DNA of 64,000 nt from contig DLHJ01000018.1 in NCBI GenBank assembly GCA_002483145.1, positions 1 through 64,000 of the forward strand, in the 5' to 3' direction. A program made the translations under genes and the position numbers. This document shows positions 43,048 to 52,139 of this stretch, one piece after another (within the stretch, counting starts at the first letter, position 1; the number at the start of each line of letters is the position of its first letter). The notes under the pieces are model-generated. The model was not told the origin of the DNA. It saw nothing but the letters and a program-made list of their open reading frames with translations, and did no database searches. Source of the DNA: Cellvibrio sp. UBA7671 (lineage in GTDB: Bacteria; Pseudomonadota; Gammaproteobacteria; Pseudomonadales; Cellvibrionaceae).

Positions 43048-44919
43048 TTAGTGTTTGCTAAATACAGTTAAATAAAATTCCAGCTCTTCATTGAGTGCGC
43101 GCTGGATATTGTGCGCTTGCCGGAAGCCGTGCCCTTCTTCTTCAAAGGTTACATATTTTGTCATTATGCCTTTTTCCTGCAGGGCAGTGACCATAGCCTC
43201 TGCCTGCGCAGGCGGCACGACTTTGTCTTGCAGCCCCTGTAAAAAAATTACCGGGCAATTGAGTTGTTCTATGTGATGAATTGGCGATCGTTCCTGATAA
43301 ATATTTTTCTGTGCAGGATATTCACCCACTAACGAATCCAAATAATGTGCTTCAAATTTATGGGTGTCGCGCGCAAGCGCTTCCAAATCGCCAATGCCAT
43401 ATAAACTGGCTCCGGCTTTGAACACATCGCTAAACGTCAACGCAGCGAGCACCGTGTAACCGCCGGCACTAGAGCCGCGAATGGCGACTTTGTTTTTATC
43501 GATGAGTTGTTGCGCTGCTAAATAATCTACACCGCTGCACACATCAATCACATCGGTGATGCCCCAATTATTTTTCAATCGATCCCGGTATTGTCTGCCG
43601 TAACCGGTGCTGCCGCGATAATTTACATCCAGCACAGCGAAACCACGGCTAGTCCAGAATTGGATTTTTAAATTGAGTGAACTTTCTGTGGCACCGGTTG
43701 GGCCACCGTGGCACATAACCAGTAGTGGTGGTAATTGGCCTGCTAATTGAATCACTTCTGGATTTTTCGGTGCATAAAAAAATCCATGGGCGATTTCGCC
43801 ATCACGGGTGGGAAACTCCACTGCTTGGGGAACAGAAAAAAATCGCGTATCAATAGATTGTGTAGTATTTGTCAGCGCCTTAATTTCTCCACTGTCATAA
43901 CACCAGAGCTGCGCGCTTTGTGCGTCACTGGCGGCGATAAAATAACACTTACCGTTGCTGCAATGGATGTTAGATATATCGCGAAAATTTGCTGATATTT
44001 TTGCCAATGTGTTAGTTGTTGTGTTAATGACGCCCAGTTGCCAAAAACCGTTTTGGCTAAAACAGCAGAAAATTTCTTGGTGTGATAAAAATCCATAAGT
44101 GCTCATGCCAAACACCCACTGGGGTGTGGCAAATTCGGCATTGAGTGCGTATACGGCTTCTGCTTTTCCATCGCGCCAGCGATAAATATTCCACCAGTTG
44201 CTGCGGTCTGACACAAAAAATAATTCACCTGCAGGCGACCATTGCGGTTGAAAAATTGATTCCTCTACGTTGCCACCAATAACGGTGCTGCTAACAATAT
44301 CGCCATCCGGATTTAATTGTGCGAGTACACATTCAGTATTATCCCAGGGCATATTCGGGTGATCCCAACGCAAAAAACTGAGTTGTTTACCGTTGGAAGA
44401 TAAACGCGGGTTGGAATAAAAATCGGCACCTTGTGCGAGAATCTGGCTCTCACGGTTGTTTAACTTCAATGCCACAATAGCGCTCGTGGGGTGGTGTGTG
44501 TCCAGGGTGCAATCCTCACGTACAACAATTAAACGCGCGCGTGCAGGGTCGTAACAAAAATCGGCATAGCGAAATGCGCCTTCTGGCGTAATCGCGTGCG
44601 TTTCTTTGCAGGCGAAGTCGTAGCGATAAATACGCTGGTCGCTATCCAATACATAAAAAATTGCGTCGGTTGTGGCGAGGTAGGGCGCGCCACCGTATTC
44701 ATGTGCACGGGAGCGAACGCTGTGCGGCGTGGGCAGTAAATCTGTGCTTACTCCGTCAGATTTGCACACCAGTGCCGTGCGGCCTTTTTCTTGCGGGCGT
44801 GATTCCAGCCAGTAAATACAATCGCCAACGGCTTGCGGCTCGCTGATGCGTACACCCTGGGCGGTGAGCAATTCGGCAGTAATGGGCGATGGCCAGCGGC
44901 CGAAGGGGATGCTTGTCAT
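43048..44919 (-). CDS. S9 family prolyl oligopeptidase-like serine peptidase
   Basis: 623 residues, no signal peptide, so probably cytosolic. N-terminal beta-propeller (residues about 50-370) with WD-like repeats (FQPQWSPAGELFFVSDRSNWWNI), then an alpha/beta-hydrolase peptidase domain. Catalytic triad visible: Ser484 in GSSAGG, Asp565 in LQGLQDKVVPP and His597 in EEGHGF. This domain layout matches acylaminoacyl-peptidase/dipeptidyl-peptidase relatives. Likely degrades short peptides or releases acylated N-terminal residues. Precedes greB by 16 bp. Confidence 0.9.
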   Translation of the reverse strand: MTSIPFGRWPSPITAELLTAQGVRISEPQAVGDCIYWLESRPQEKGRTALVCKSDGVSTDLLPTPHSVRSRAHEYGGAPYLATTDAIFYVLDSDQRIYRYDFACKETHAITPEGAFRYADFCYDPARARLIVVREDCTLDTHHPTSAIVALKLNNRESQILAQGADFYSNPRLSSNGKQLSFLRWDHPNMPWDNTECVLAQLNPDGDIVSSTVIGGNVEESIFQPQWSPAGELFFVSDRSNWWNIYRWRDGKAEAVYALNAEFATPQWVFGMSTYGFLSHQEIFCCFSQNGFWQLGVINTTTNTLAKISANFRDISNIHCSNGKCYFIAASDAQSAQLWCYDSGEIKALTNTTQSIDTRFFSVPQAVEFPTRDGEIAHGFFYAPKNPEVIQLAGQLPPLLVMCHGGPTGATESSLNLKIQFWTSRGFAVLDVNYRGSTGYGRQYRDRLKNNWGITDVIDVCSGVDYLAAQQLIDKNKVAIRGSSAGGYTVLAALTFSDVFKAGASLYGIGDLEALARDTHKFEAHYLDSLVGEYPAQKNIYQERSPIHHIEQLNCPVIFLQGLQDKVVPPAQAEAMVTALQEKGIMTKYVTFEEEGHGFRQAHNIQRALNEELEFYLTVFSKH

Positions 44920-45061
44920 GTGTTGGCTGCGCCTGAGTCAATAACAAATAGAGTGGTATTTTGCCTCTCAGTGGGAAGCAGGGGCAAGGCAGGGTTTTTA
45001 TTTGTTATGCTTTCCGCTTTAATGTGTGCATTCACTGATTTATTTATGGGCAGCTGTTGTT

Positions 45062-46330
45062 ATGGCTTTTACCTCTGAACAATTGCGCACTTATCTACCC
45101 ATCCTTACTTCACCGTCCGCTATCTGGTGGATAGGGTTTAGCGGCGGTCTGGATTCTACCGTGTTACTCCATGCCTTGGCGCAATTGCACTTGCCGGTGC
45201 AATTGCGCGCGCTGCATATCAATCACCAGATTTCCCCCAACGCTGATGCATGGCAAACACAGTGCGCGGATTTCTGTGCGCAGCTCTCAATTGCTTTTCA
45301 CGCCGAAAAAGTCCGCGTGGAAAATACCGGCAAAGGTATTGAGGATGCGGCGCGTATGGCTCGCTATTCAGTATTTGAAAAAAATATCGCACCTAATGAT
45401 TACCTGTTAACAGCACATCACGCCAATGATCAGGCCGAGACACTTTTGCTGCGCTTAATGCGCGGCACTGGCCCGCGCGGTTTGGCGGCTATGGCGCAGG
45501 TGCGCGCACTCGGCGCAGGATGGTTGGCAAGGCCGCTGCTGCATTTTACGCGCGCGGAATTAGAGGCCTATGCGCTGACTCATCAACTCCGTTGGGTGGA
45601 TGATGAAAGTAATCTGGATGACGATTACGACCGCAATTTTTTACGCAATCAAGTTATGCCGTTGTTGCATAGCCGCTGGCCGGAATTTAAACGTAAATGG
45701 CAGCAGACCGCTGAATTGTGCGCGCAGCAAGAAAGTGTGATGGAAGAAATTGCGCGCGAGGATTTGGTGCGCGCTGAACCCTTGGCGGAGCGTGTGGGGC
45801 AGAGCATTGAACTAAATGCGCTGCTGGGGTTATCGCCCGCACGCAAGCAAAATGTATTGCGTTACTGGCTGCGCTTGATTAACCACACTACCCCTGAACA
45901 ATTGCATTGGCAGCAGATCGAACAGCAAATTTTTGGTGGCCGCGAGGATGCACAAACTCGTGTGGCTTGGGGCAATGTTGCGCTGCAAACCTATCGCGAA
46001 CGTTTATATGCCTTGCCGCTGCAATTGCCGGAATTGGAATTGCACATGCAATTGGTTGAGCGCGATATAAAACCGCGTTTGAAAACCGGATTGCCGAATA
46101 TGCGCATCGGCTATCGTGAGGGCGGCGAGCGCTGCAAGCCAGCAGACCGAATGCATTCGCAAACATTAAAAAAATTGTTGCAGGAGTACGAGCTTGAGCC
46201 CTGGTTGCGCGACAAAGTACCGCTGGTATTTAGCGGCGATAAGTTGGTAGCAGTGGGGGATTTATGGGTGTGCGCAGAGTTTGTTGCAGCAGAAAATGAA
46301 ACCGGATATACGCTAATCTGGCAACATTAG
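45062..46330 (+). CDS. tilS: tRNA(Ile)-lysidine synthase TilS
   Basis: ATP-dependent ligation of lysine to C34 of tRNA-Ile(CAU), making it read AUA. 422 residues from the ATG at 45062, so that the PP-loop SGGLDS falls at 27-32 near the N-terminus as in the family; the earlier ATG at 45026 is possible but adds an odd leader. The central motif LLRLMRGTGPRGLAAM and the substrate-binding RWVDDESN are present, with the C-terminal TilS domain (KKLLQEYELEPWLRDKVP). Confidence 0.93.
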   Translation: MAFTSEQLRTYLPILTSPSAIWWIGFSGGLDSTVLLHALAQLHLPVQLRALHINHQISPNADAWQTQCADFCAQLSIAFHAEKVRVENTGKGIEDAARMARYSVFEKNIAPNDYLLTAHHANDQAETLLLRLMRGTGPRGLAAMAQVRALGAGWLARPLLHFTRAELEAYALTHQLRWVDDESNLDDDYDRNFLRNQVMPLLHSRWPEFKRKWQQTAELCAQQESVMEEIAREDLVRAEPLAERVGQSIELNALLGLSPARKQNVLRYWLRLINHTTPEQLHWQQIEQQIFGGREDAQTRVAWGNVALQTYRERLYALPLQLPELELHMQLVERDIKPRLKTGLPNMRIGYREGGERCKPADRMHSQTLKKLLQEYELEPWLRDKVPLVFSGDKLVAVGDLWVCAEFVAAENETGYTLIWQH

Positions 46331-46365
46331 TGCGGTAAAAATTGCGCGCCAATTAAAAAGCGGCC

Positions 46366-46401
46366 AAAAAAAACGGGATGCAATTGCATCCCGTTTTTTT
46401 T
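46366..46401. terminator. Strong bidirectional terminator between tilS and the FG-GAP gene
   Basis: Perfect dyad ACGGGATGCA/TGCATCCCGT (46373-46394) flanked by eight A on the left and eight T on the right. Confidence 0.95.
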
Positions 46402-46417
46402 AATCGCTTGTTAAGCT

Positions 46418-48676
46418 TTAGAACAAATAGACCGCACCGGCTGCTTCAGCGGAATTGTCGTTTTGATCTAATGCCCCACTACTGCTCGCGGTTGAGCTAG
46501 TGCTGGCACCACTGGATGCAGCTGCATAACCGCGGCCAGATTCGCGATGCGCACCAACAGCCATTGTTTTACCATCGGCTGACAAATCTACATTCAAGCC
46601 AAATCGATCATCGGTATCGGTGTTGCTGGCTTTGACGTAGCTCTTCTGTGTCCACACCGTGTTGTCGCGAGTGAATACAAACACAGCACCGGCGCGCGCA
46701 GCACTGGTATCCCCTTCGTCGCCATTGATACCTTTGGCATTGCTAGCCTCGCGGAAGGCGCCAACAGCAAGAGTGTTACCGTCGTTCGACAAACTCACGT
46801 CGCCACCAAACTCGCTGGCAACACTAACAGTTGATGGTTTGAGGTACGCCTGTTGCGTCCAGGTTGTGCCGCTGCGCGAAAATACATACGTTGAGCCGGA
46901 ACCCAGCAATTTGGCTGCCTCTTGCACTGCGGCCTTATCAATATTTTTGGGGTCGTCGGTATTGATCACTACGCCGCTGTCGCCTTTAGCTCCCACCGCA
47001 AGGGTGTTGCCATCACCCGAAATATCGACACTCGAACCGAACAGGGTGGTGAAGAAGGTCGAGGCCGGTTTGAGGTAGGCTTCTTGTACCCAGTCACCCG
47101 AGCTGCGTGTAAATACATAGGCTGCGCCGTTGTTTATGCCGTAAGTTTCGTAGAAGGCGTCGGCGCAAGTGAGATCCAGTACATAGAGCGACTCTCTGTC
47201 AGGGTAGTAGCAGGAGTTGTCAGCCTGGTTGCCATTAATGCCTTTGGCTTGGCTGTCCTCCCCAATAGCGCCAACTACCATAGTGTTGCCGTCAGTTGAC
47301 AGCGCAATACTGGTGCCGAATGCATCGCCCTGTTGAGCGTTGGAGTTTTTAACAAATGACTCTTGCATCCAGCCATCCGCACGGCGAACAAAGATATGTA
47401 CCGAGCCCGAGTTGGTGCCGCCTTTGTAAGAGCTGGTTGAGCTGGAGCTTGAAGTACTGGATGAAGAGGATGAGCTTGACTTTGAGGTGCTGGATGAGCT
47501 GGTGCTGCTAATTGATGAGCTGCTCGATGGGTAGTATTCAAAACACTCTGGCATAGAAGATGCCGCGTATTTCAGAATGCCGCTTATCGCAAGGCTGTCG
47601 CTGGTGGCACCCACGGCGAGGGTCTTACCGTCACCGGAGAGAGCGATAGTCTCGCCAAAACGCAATTCAGATTTGAAATAACTGGATTTTACGTAGGCAT
47701 CCTGAGTCCACTCGCTAGCGCTGCGCGTAAAGACATAGACTGCGCCGGTGTTGTAATCATTCGCTAAAATCAAGTCGTCAGATGGGTCGGACGAAGAGGC
47801 ATAACTGGTTACTTCATAATTGTCTTGATTGCAGTTAATACCGGTCGAAGGGCTGTCTTCCAGAAGCGACGAAACAGCGAGGGTATTCCCATCATCTGAT
47901 AAGGACACCCTGAATCCAAAACGGTCATTGGGCAGCATGCGCGCGGTGTTTATATTTGGTTGTTCGGTGTTGGAGGCTTTCAGGTAAGCCTGTTGTACCC
48001 AAACACCATTTTCCTTAATAAATACATAGACAGCGCCAGCGTTGGTGCTGTCGTTATCTGCCTGTTCACCGTTAGCGCCAATGGCTTTGCTGTCTTCAGC
48101 AGGGGCACCTACTGCAAGTGTTTTACCATCCGCTGAGAGTGCAATGCTCCATCCGAATAAATCGTTGGCATCGGTATTGGAGGCTTTGAGATAGCCAATC
48201 GCTTTAATCATTTCTGTAGCAGTAAAGACCAGGCCGGATTGTTGTGCACAACCCCCTGCATTACAGGCTTCAACGTAATAATAGTTGTTGACCCAGTCGT
48301 GAACATGCACACCTATCTCATCGGTTGCCTGGGTGTTGGTCAGGTCGCCGCCGATTTGCGTTACACCACCCGTCGCCGCATCACGTTTATAAAGTTTATA
48401 GGAGGTTGCCCCTTCGACAGCACTCCATTGAAAGGTGAGTACTTTAGGGTTTTGCGCTTCTACTTTTACGCTTGGCCAGATGCCTGAGCCGTTGGCTGGC
48501 ACCGACGCAGCGGCGAAGCTGCTGCGCAGTGAGGATGAACTGTTGATAGATGACGAGCTTGCCGAGGATTTTTTGTCGCTGCCACCGCCGCAGGCGGCGA
48601 GTAAAAAAGAGCCTGCCATCAGTGAAAGAAGCAGGGAGGTGCGCTTTAGCAGCGGTGAGAAACGATCAATATTCAT
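46418..48676 (-). CDS. FG-GAP-repeat lipoprotein with poly-Ser linkers
   Basis: 752 residues. Lipoprotein signal with lipobox LAAC (C29), followed by GGGSDKKSSASSSS. Residues about 60-140 form a fibronectin-III-like domain (LTFQWSAVEGATSYKLYKR). The rest is a series of about seven repeats of the kind DLFGWSIALSADGKTLAVGAPAEDS...AGAVYVF, which fit an FG-GAP beta-propeller, interrupted near residue 390 by a Ser/Thr stretch of about 35 residues. Probably surface-exposed, with a binding or adhesion role; no catalytic motif. Poly-Ser linkers are common in secreted Cellvibrio proteins. The coding region for the linker is slippage-prone. Confidence 0.85.
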   Translation of the reverse strand: MNIDRFSPLLKRTSLLLSLMAGSFLLAACGGGSDKKSSASSSSINSSSSLRSSFAAASVPANGSGIWPSVKVEAQNPKVLTFQWSAVEGATSYKLYKRDAATGGVTQIGGDLTNTQATDEIGVHVHDWVNNYYYVEACNAGGCAQQSGLVFTATEMIKAIGYLKASNTDANDLFGWSIALSADGKTLAVGAPAEDSKAIGANGEQADNDSTNAGAVYVFIKENGVWVQQAYLKASNTEQPNINTARMLPNDRFGFRVSLSDDGNTLAVSSLLEDSPSTGINCNQDNYEVTSYASSSDPSDDLILANDYNTGAVYVFTRSASEWTQDAYVKSSYFKSELRFGETIALSGDGKTLAVGATSDSLAISGILKYAASSMPECFEYYPSSSSSISSTSSSSTSKSSSSSSSSTSSSSSTSSYKGGTNSGSVHIFVRRADGWMQESFVKNSNAQQGDAFGTSIALSTDGNTMVVGAIGEDSQAKGINGNQADNSCYYPDRESLYVLDLTCADAFYETYGINNGAAYVFTRSSGDWVQEAYLKPASTFFTTLFGSSVDISGDGNTLAVGAKGDSGVVINTDDPKNIDKAAVQEAAKLLGSGSTYVFSRSGTTWTQQAYLKPSTVSVASEFGGDVSLSNDGNTLAVGAFREASNAKGINGDEGDTSAARAGAVFVFTRDNTVWTQKSYVKASNTDTDDRFGLNVDLSADGKTMAVGAHRESGRGYAAASSGASTSSTASSSGALDQNDNSAEAAGAVYLF
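47426..47530 (-). repeat. Low-complexity Ser/Thr-coding repeat in the FG-GAP gene
   Basis: Runs of AGC/AGT/TCA/TCC-type serine codons (read on the - strand) encode an almost pure Ser linker with a few Thr, Ile and Lys. Imperfect 6-15-bp units recur throughout the stretch. Confidence 0.75.
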
Positions 48677-48967
48677 TCAGCAGGTTCCTGAGGTTTAAAA
48701 CTGGTCGGTGATTCTGTGTGTCGCGGCGCTTGGTGTCAATCAAATCGCCAGCATTATTCGGGCACAGACCAGGCACGGGTGTTTTGTTCTCGCTCATAGT
48801 GAGGTGGCTTAAAGACCGTCAAAGCAGAGGATTGGTTCAGTGATTTTGATCAGCGCGGGTAATTTAGTGGAATTACGTGAAAGAAGTTGTGAGCAATTGT
48901 GAAGGCTGGAGCTGTTTATCACGAACCTCATCGCCCTCATTAGAGAGGGCGATGAGGTTGAGGAAGA
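48677..48967. other. Intergenic region with a 15-bp perfect hairpin
   Basis: 291 bp between two - strand genes. The main feature is a 15-bp perfect stem, AACCTCATCGCCCTC (48924-48938) with its complement at 48945-48959, loop ATTAGA. There is no T-run on either side, so it is either a factor-dependent terminator or an mRNA 3'-end stabiliser for the cytochrome gene ending at 48968. The rest should hold the FG-GAP gene promoter, which I could not pin down. Confidence 0.6.
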
Positions 48968-50899
48968 TTAGAGGGTCTTTAAATATTCCACCAAGGCCAA
49001 GCGTTGATGATTACTAATCGGCTGCAATGTCCGCATTTTGGGCTTGCCCTGCGCATCCTTAACCGGGCGGCCGTTGGCATCCAGAACAAACACGGGAGTA
49101 ACACCGGCTGCGTATTCATGTCCCTTATTAGAGTTGCTGGGCAGGCTGGTATCAAACACAAACAACTCCGGATATTGCGCCGGGTCGCGTTGCACTACAC
49201 CGACATTGACGGCATCCAGCTCGCGCGCGCCCACAGTGAAGCGATTGGGGCGACAGGTTTTACCGCTGGCAATTTCAGCATCGCTACAGCTTGGCATAAA
49301 CAGCTCGTACAAACTGGGCACCGAGCCGTTGTGCAGATAGGGCGCTGTTGCCCAGATACCATTGAGTGGGCGTGCTTTGTAGGCGACGAGCGTGGCTGGA
49401 TTGTTTTTATTGACCACCTCAAAATCCAGATGGCGCTCGGTCTTTTTGATGGGGTTATCGGAAATAGAGGCGATCAAATCGTAGAGCTTTTCCGCCCAGC
49501 GGCGGATAAACAGCTTGTCGTGATCGGGTTCGACTAACACACCCTCCACTGCGCCACTCAAGGCTGGCAATACGGCTCCTGACGGTTGGAAGCGCGGGTC
49601 GGGCTTGAATGGATTGATTCGTCCGCCCTCGAAGTAGCCCATCTTGCCACTGTATTTGAGTGCATTCATCGCCATATAAGGATCGGTGCCTATGGTCTGC
49701 AGGCTCGCAAACTGCGAAATAATGCGACGATTGGGGTCAGTGCGGTCGATGGCTTCATGGCAGGTATGGCACTGGTACTCAATAAACACCTGCTGCCCTT
49801 GCTCGGCGAGCGCCTGATTGATTGGTGGCAATACATTTTGTTTTGCCAACTCTTCCCAGCTCGGTGACCAGAGGCTCTCCAGATGGCGCTCCATCCGCGT
49901 AAGGTTGCGTACCGCCACCGATGAGCGATAGCCGATATCACCTTTCTTTTTATCTAGGTCAAATTGCGCAAACACACCAAGCGCTTCGCCGGTATTGCGC
50001 CCCAGAGGGCCAGCCAATTCGTTGTCGCCCACACCATTCCACTGCACAAAGTCGTGCTGCGGAGTGTCCCACAGGTAGGGGTAGCTCACGGGTGCGCAGG
50101 CAGGATTAAAGTTAGGTTCTTTAGGTGTGAGATGGGCGAGTACACGGTTGTAGATGCGGCCAAACGCATCCAGCCGGCCATAACCGTAAGCAACAGATTG
50201 GTCGCCGTGGCGTGGGTCGTTAATCTGGTTGTAACTGGCGATTTGCTGCGCCGCCTCCGCAAGTTGTACGCGGAAGGCTTCTTTATCATCCGGGTATTTT
50301 GTTTTGAGAACTCTTTGTGCGAGGCGATCAAATTTTTCCGGCTGCTCGAGGCTCGCCTGTAGTGCCATTGCCAAACTTTTCAGCATTTGTTCCATATCCG
50401 CGAGCGTTGCACCGCCGTCAATGCGGATGGCAACACCTTGATAATTGATTTGGCTGGTATGGCAGGCTGCGCAGGTAAAACCAATAAACTCTTGACCTTT
50501 ATGCTCATCTTTTACCCAGCCCACGGGTAAACCGTCCGGGTTTGCAAAGCTCTCTTTTTGCGGCAGGTAGCGCAGGCGATTCATGTTCTCGTCGCTGCGG
50601 AATAGCAATTCACTGTCGGCGGTTTCGAGATGTAAAAAAAGTTCGTAGGGAAGCAGGTTGGAACCTTGGGTTACGTTGTAAAACCACAAGCTATCTGCGC
50701 CACTCCAATTTTGCTCCGGGTAGACCACGCGCTCGGCGCTATCGCCAAAGCTGTCGTGTTCGGCCACTTTTGCGTGGCGATCGCTGTCGACCAGCACACC
50801 CTGGGAAACATAAGTACAGCCGGAAATGGTGATGAGAACTATTAGGGAAGCACAGGAGAATAGTGAGCGTAATGCAGTGCGCAGGCGCGTTAGTGTCAT
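48968..50899 (-). CDS. Dihaem c-type cytochrome lipoprotein, RoxA/peroxidase-like
   Basis: 643 residues. Lipoprotein signal with TISGC (C28). Two haem c sites: CAACH (143-147) and CHTCH (377-381). The pattern of one haem early and one mid-protein, the FYNVTQGSNLLPYELF segment, the GLPVGWVKD segment and the C-terminal LNGIWATAPYLHNGSVPSLYELF resemble the dihaem RoxA/RoxB and MauG/cytochrome-c-peroxidase superfamily. Such proteins are periplasmic or outer-membrane-attached peroxidases or dioxygenases; rubber cleavage should not be assumed. No donor cytochrome is adjacent. ATG at 50899. Confidence 0.83.
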   Translation of the reverse strand: MTLTRLRTALRSLFSCASLIVLITISGCTYVSQGVLVDSDRHAKVAEHDSFGDSAERVVYPEQNWSGADSLWFYNVTQGSNLLPYELFLHLETADSELLFRSDENMNRLRYLPQKESFANPDGLPVGWVKDEHKGQEFIGFTCAACHTSQINYQGVAIRIDGGATLADMEQMLKSLAMALQASLEQPEKFDRLAQRVLKTKYPDDKEAFRVQLAEAAQQIASYNQINDPRHGDQSVAYGYGRLDAFGRIYNRVLAHLTPKEPNFNPACAPVSYPYLWDTPQHDFVQWNGVGDNELAGPLGRNTGEALGVFAQFDLDKKKGDIGYRSSVAVRNLTRMERHLESLWSPSWEELAKQNVLPPINQALAEQGQQVFIEYQCHTCHEAIDRTDPNRRIISQFASLQTIGTDPYMAMNALKYSGKMGYFEGGRINPFKPDPRFQPSGAVLPALSGAVEGVLVEPDHDKLFIRRWAEKLYDLIASISDNPIKKTERHLDFEVVNKNNPATLVAYKARPLNGIWATAPYLHNGSVPSLYELFMPSCSDAEIASGKTCRPNRFTVGARELDAVNVGVVQRDPAQYPELFVFDTSLPSNSNKGHEYAAGVTPVFVLDANGRPVKDAQGKPKMRTLQPISNHQRLALVEYLKTL

Positions 50900-51327
50900 G
50901 ATTATTCCTTTCTGATCTGTATGGCTGTGGTGCGATTGTGATTAGGGCTGGTACGTGTCGATGGAAAAATATACGGCTAAAAATAAGCAAAAATAATTTA
51001 CCCTGAGCAAGATGAATTAAGGAACTATTCAGATTGCTTACAGCCTTAGTATTCAACTTTAGCAGATTGCCTTTGCGCAGATACATAGCAAACCGGAGGA
51101 TTTGTCACTGGTGTTTCCTTCGCTTGGCAATAAAGTAACAAAGTTATTCCCGATCCTATCGCCAAAGTGTCAATCATAGCTTTTGCTTGAACTGTCATAA
51201 ATTGTGCGTAGACTGCCGCCTCGCCGCAGCAGAGGGACTTTTTGGAACCGGGTGGCGAAAAATCAACCAGTGAGTGGTGTAGCGATTGGGCATCAACTCA
51301 ACAATAAAAAGCGCAGCGGAACCTTGT
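50900..51327. other. 428-bp intergenic region upstream of two divergent genes
   Basis: AT-rich, no supported gene. A possible + strand promoter lies at TTGAAC (51187-51192), 16-bp spacer, TAGACT (51209-51214), pointing to the small gene at 51328. No repeats or strong hairpins were seen. Confidence 0.4.
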
Positions 51328-51711
51328 ATGTTGATGAATCCTTTATTTGTGGATACTTCGTTAAACAATCGTCTTGGGCAAGAAGTCCGCCTCGGTGTCT
51401 GTCACTCGCAATATCAGGGGCGCGATTACGTATTCGTCGCCGCACCTACCCAGCAAGCCTCCAGTTTTGTCGGCAAAAATGCCGAACCTTTTGCCTTCCA
51501 GTTGCGCGAAAAATTTGCTCTGGACGCACGCCGCTTTGAGTTGGTTGAAGTGCGTGACGTGGATGGTGCAACACATTTATTGCGTTGGCGTTTTGAGTGG
51601 GTGGGTAATTCACCGCTTTCTGCGCGAAGTGAAGAAATCAATTCTCCTGGTCTGCGCGCAACACTCTTGCAGCTGATTGATCCTGCCCAAGTGGTTGCTG
51701 CGACAGCCTGA
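51328..51711 (+). CDS. Unknown small protein
   Basis: About 127 residues from the ATG at 51328 (a second ATG at 51334 is equally possible, and a TTG at 51286 is in frame). Codon usage is like the neighbours and the frame is clean, so it is probably real. It contains QYQGRDYVFVAAPTQQASS and LLRWRFEWVGNSPL but no motif I recognise; no signal peptide or membrane helix. Convergent with the next gene, 17 bp apart. Function unknown. Confidence 0.6.
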   Translation: MLMNPLFVDTSLNNRLGQEVRLGVCHSQYQGRDYVFVAAPTQQASSFVGKNAEPFAFQLREKFALDARRFELVEVRDVDGATHLLRWRFEWVGNSPLSARSEEINSPGLRATLLQLIDPAQVVAATA

Positions 51712-51728
51712 TTTTACTTGTTGTTATT

Positions 51729-52124
51729 TCACTCGTCGTTTTGTTCTGTGGATTTTTGCGTTGCACTGCGCCAAAACCACTGACGCGGGGGCTGAGTGAA
51801 TTTTTCCAGCTGCGTTTGTTTGTGGTCGTTATCGGTAAACCAGTAGTAGTCATTGGTGCTTTTGGGTTTAAACCAGCCGCGCACTTCGCCGATATATTCC
51901 ACTGCCAGCTTGGGCATACCTAATTTTCGGTCTGAATTGAAGCTGTGGTTCCAATGTACTAGCAGATCTCGCTTGGCGATAGCAACCGCCAATTCTTCAC
52001 TATCAGTTTTTATTAGCTTGCAGGCAATAAAACCAATAACCGGCTCCGGCGCATCGCTATCCATGCGGCTCGCGTTTTCAAAAAAAATATTCTCACCTGA
52101 GAGTACAACTTTGTAATACGTCAT
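51729..52124 (-). CDS. Unknown protein
   Basis: 131 residues, soluble, with many aromatic and charged residues (MTYYKVVLSGENIFFENAS, AKRDLLVHWNHSFN, EYIGEVRGWFKPK). No known family recognised. It begins 15 bp after the stop of the DUF1704 gene on the same strand, so the two are probably co-transcribed. Confidence 0.6.
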   Translation of the reverse strand: MTYYKVVLSGENIFFENASRMDSDAPEPVIGFIACKLIKTDSEELAVAIAKRDLLVHWNHSFNSDRKLGMPKLAVEYIGEVRGWFKPKSTNDYYWFTDNDHKQTQLEKFTQPPRQWFWRSATQKSTEQNDE

Positions 52125-52139
52125 AATTTACAATCAAAC

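Noticed and set aside
47426-47530. Possible CRISPR-like short repeat array
   Set aside because: Repeats are 6-15 bp, in frame and encode a Ser linker; there are no spacers of constant length.
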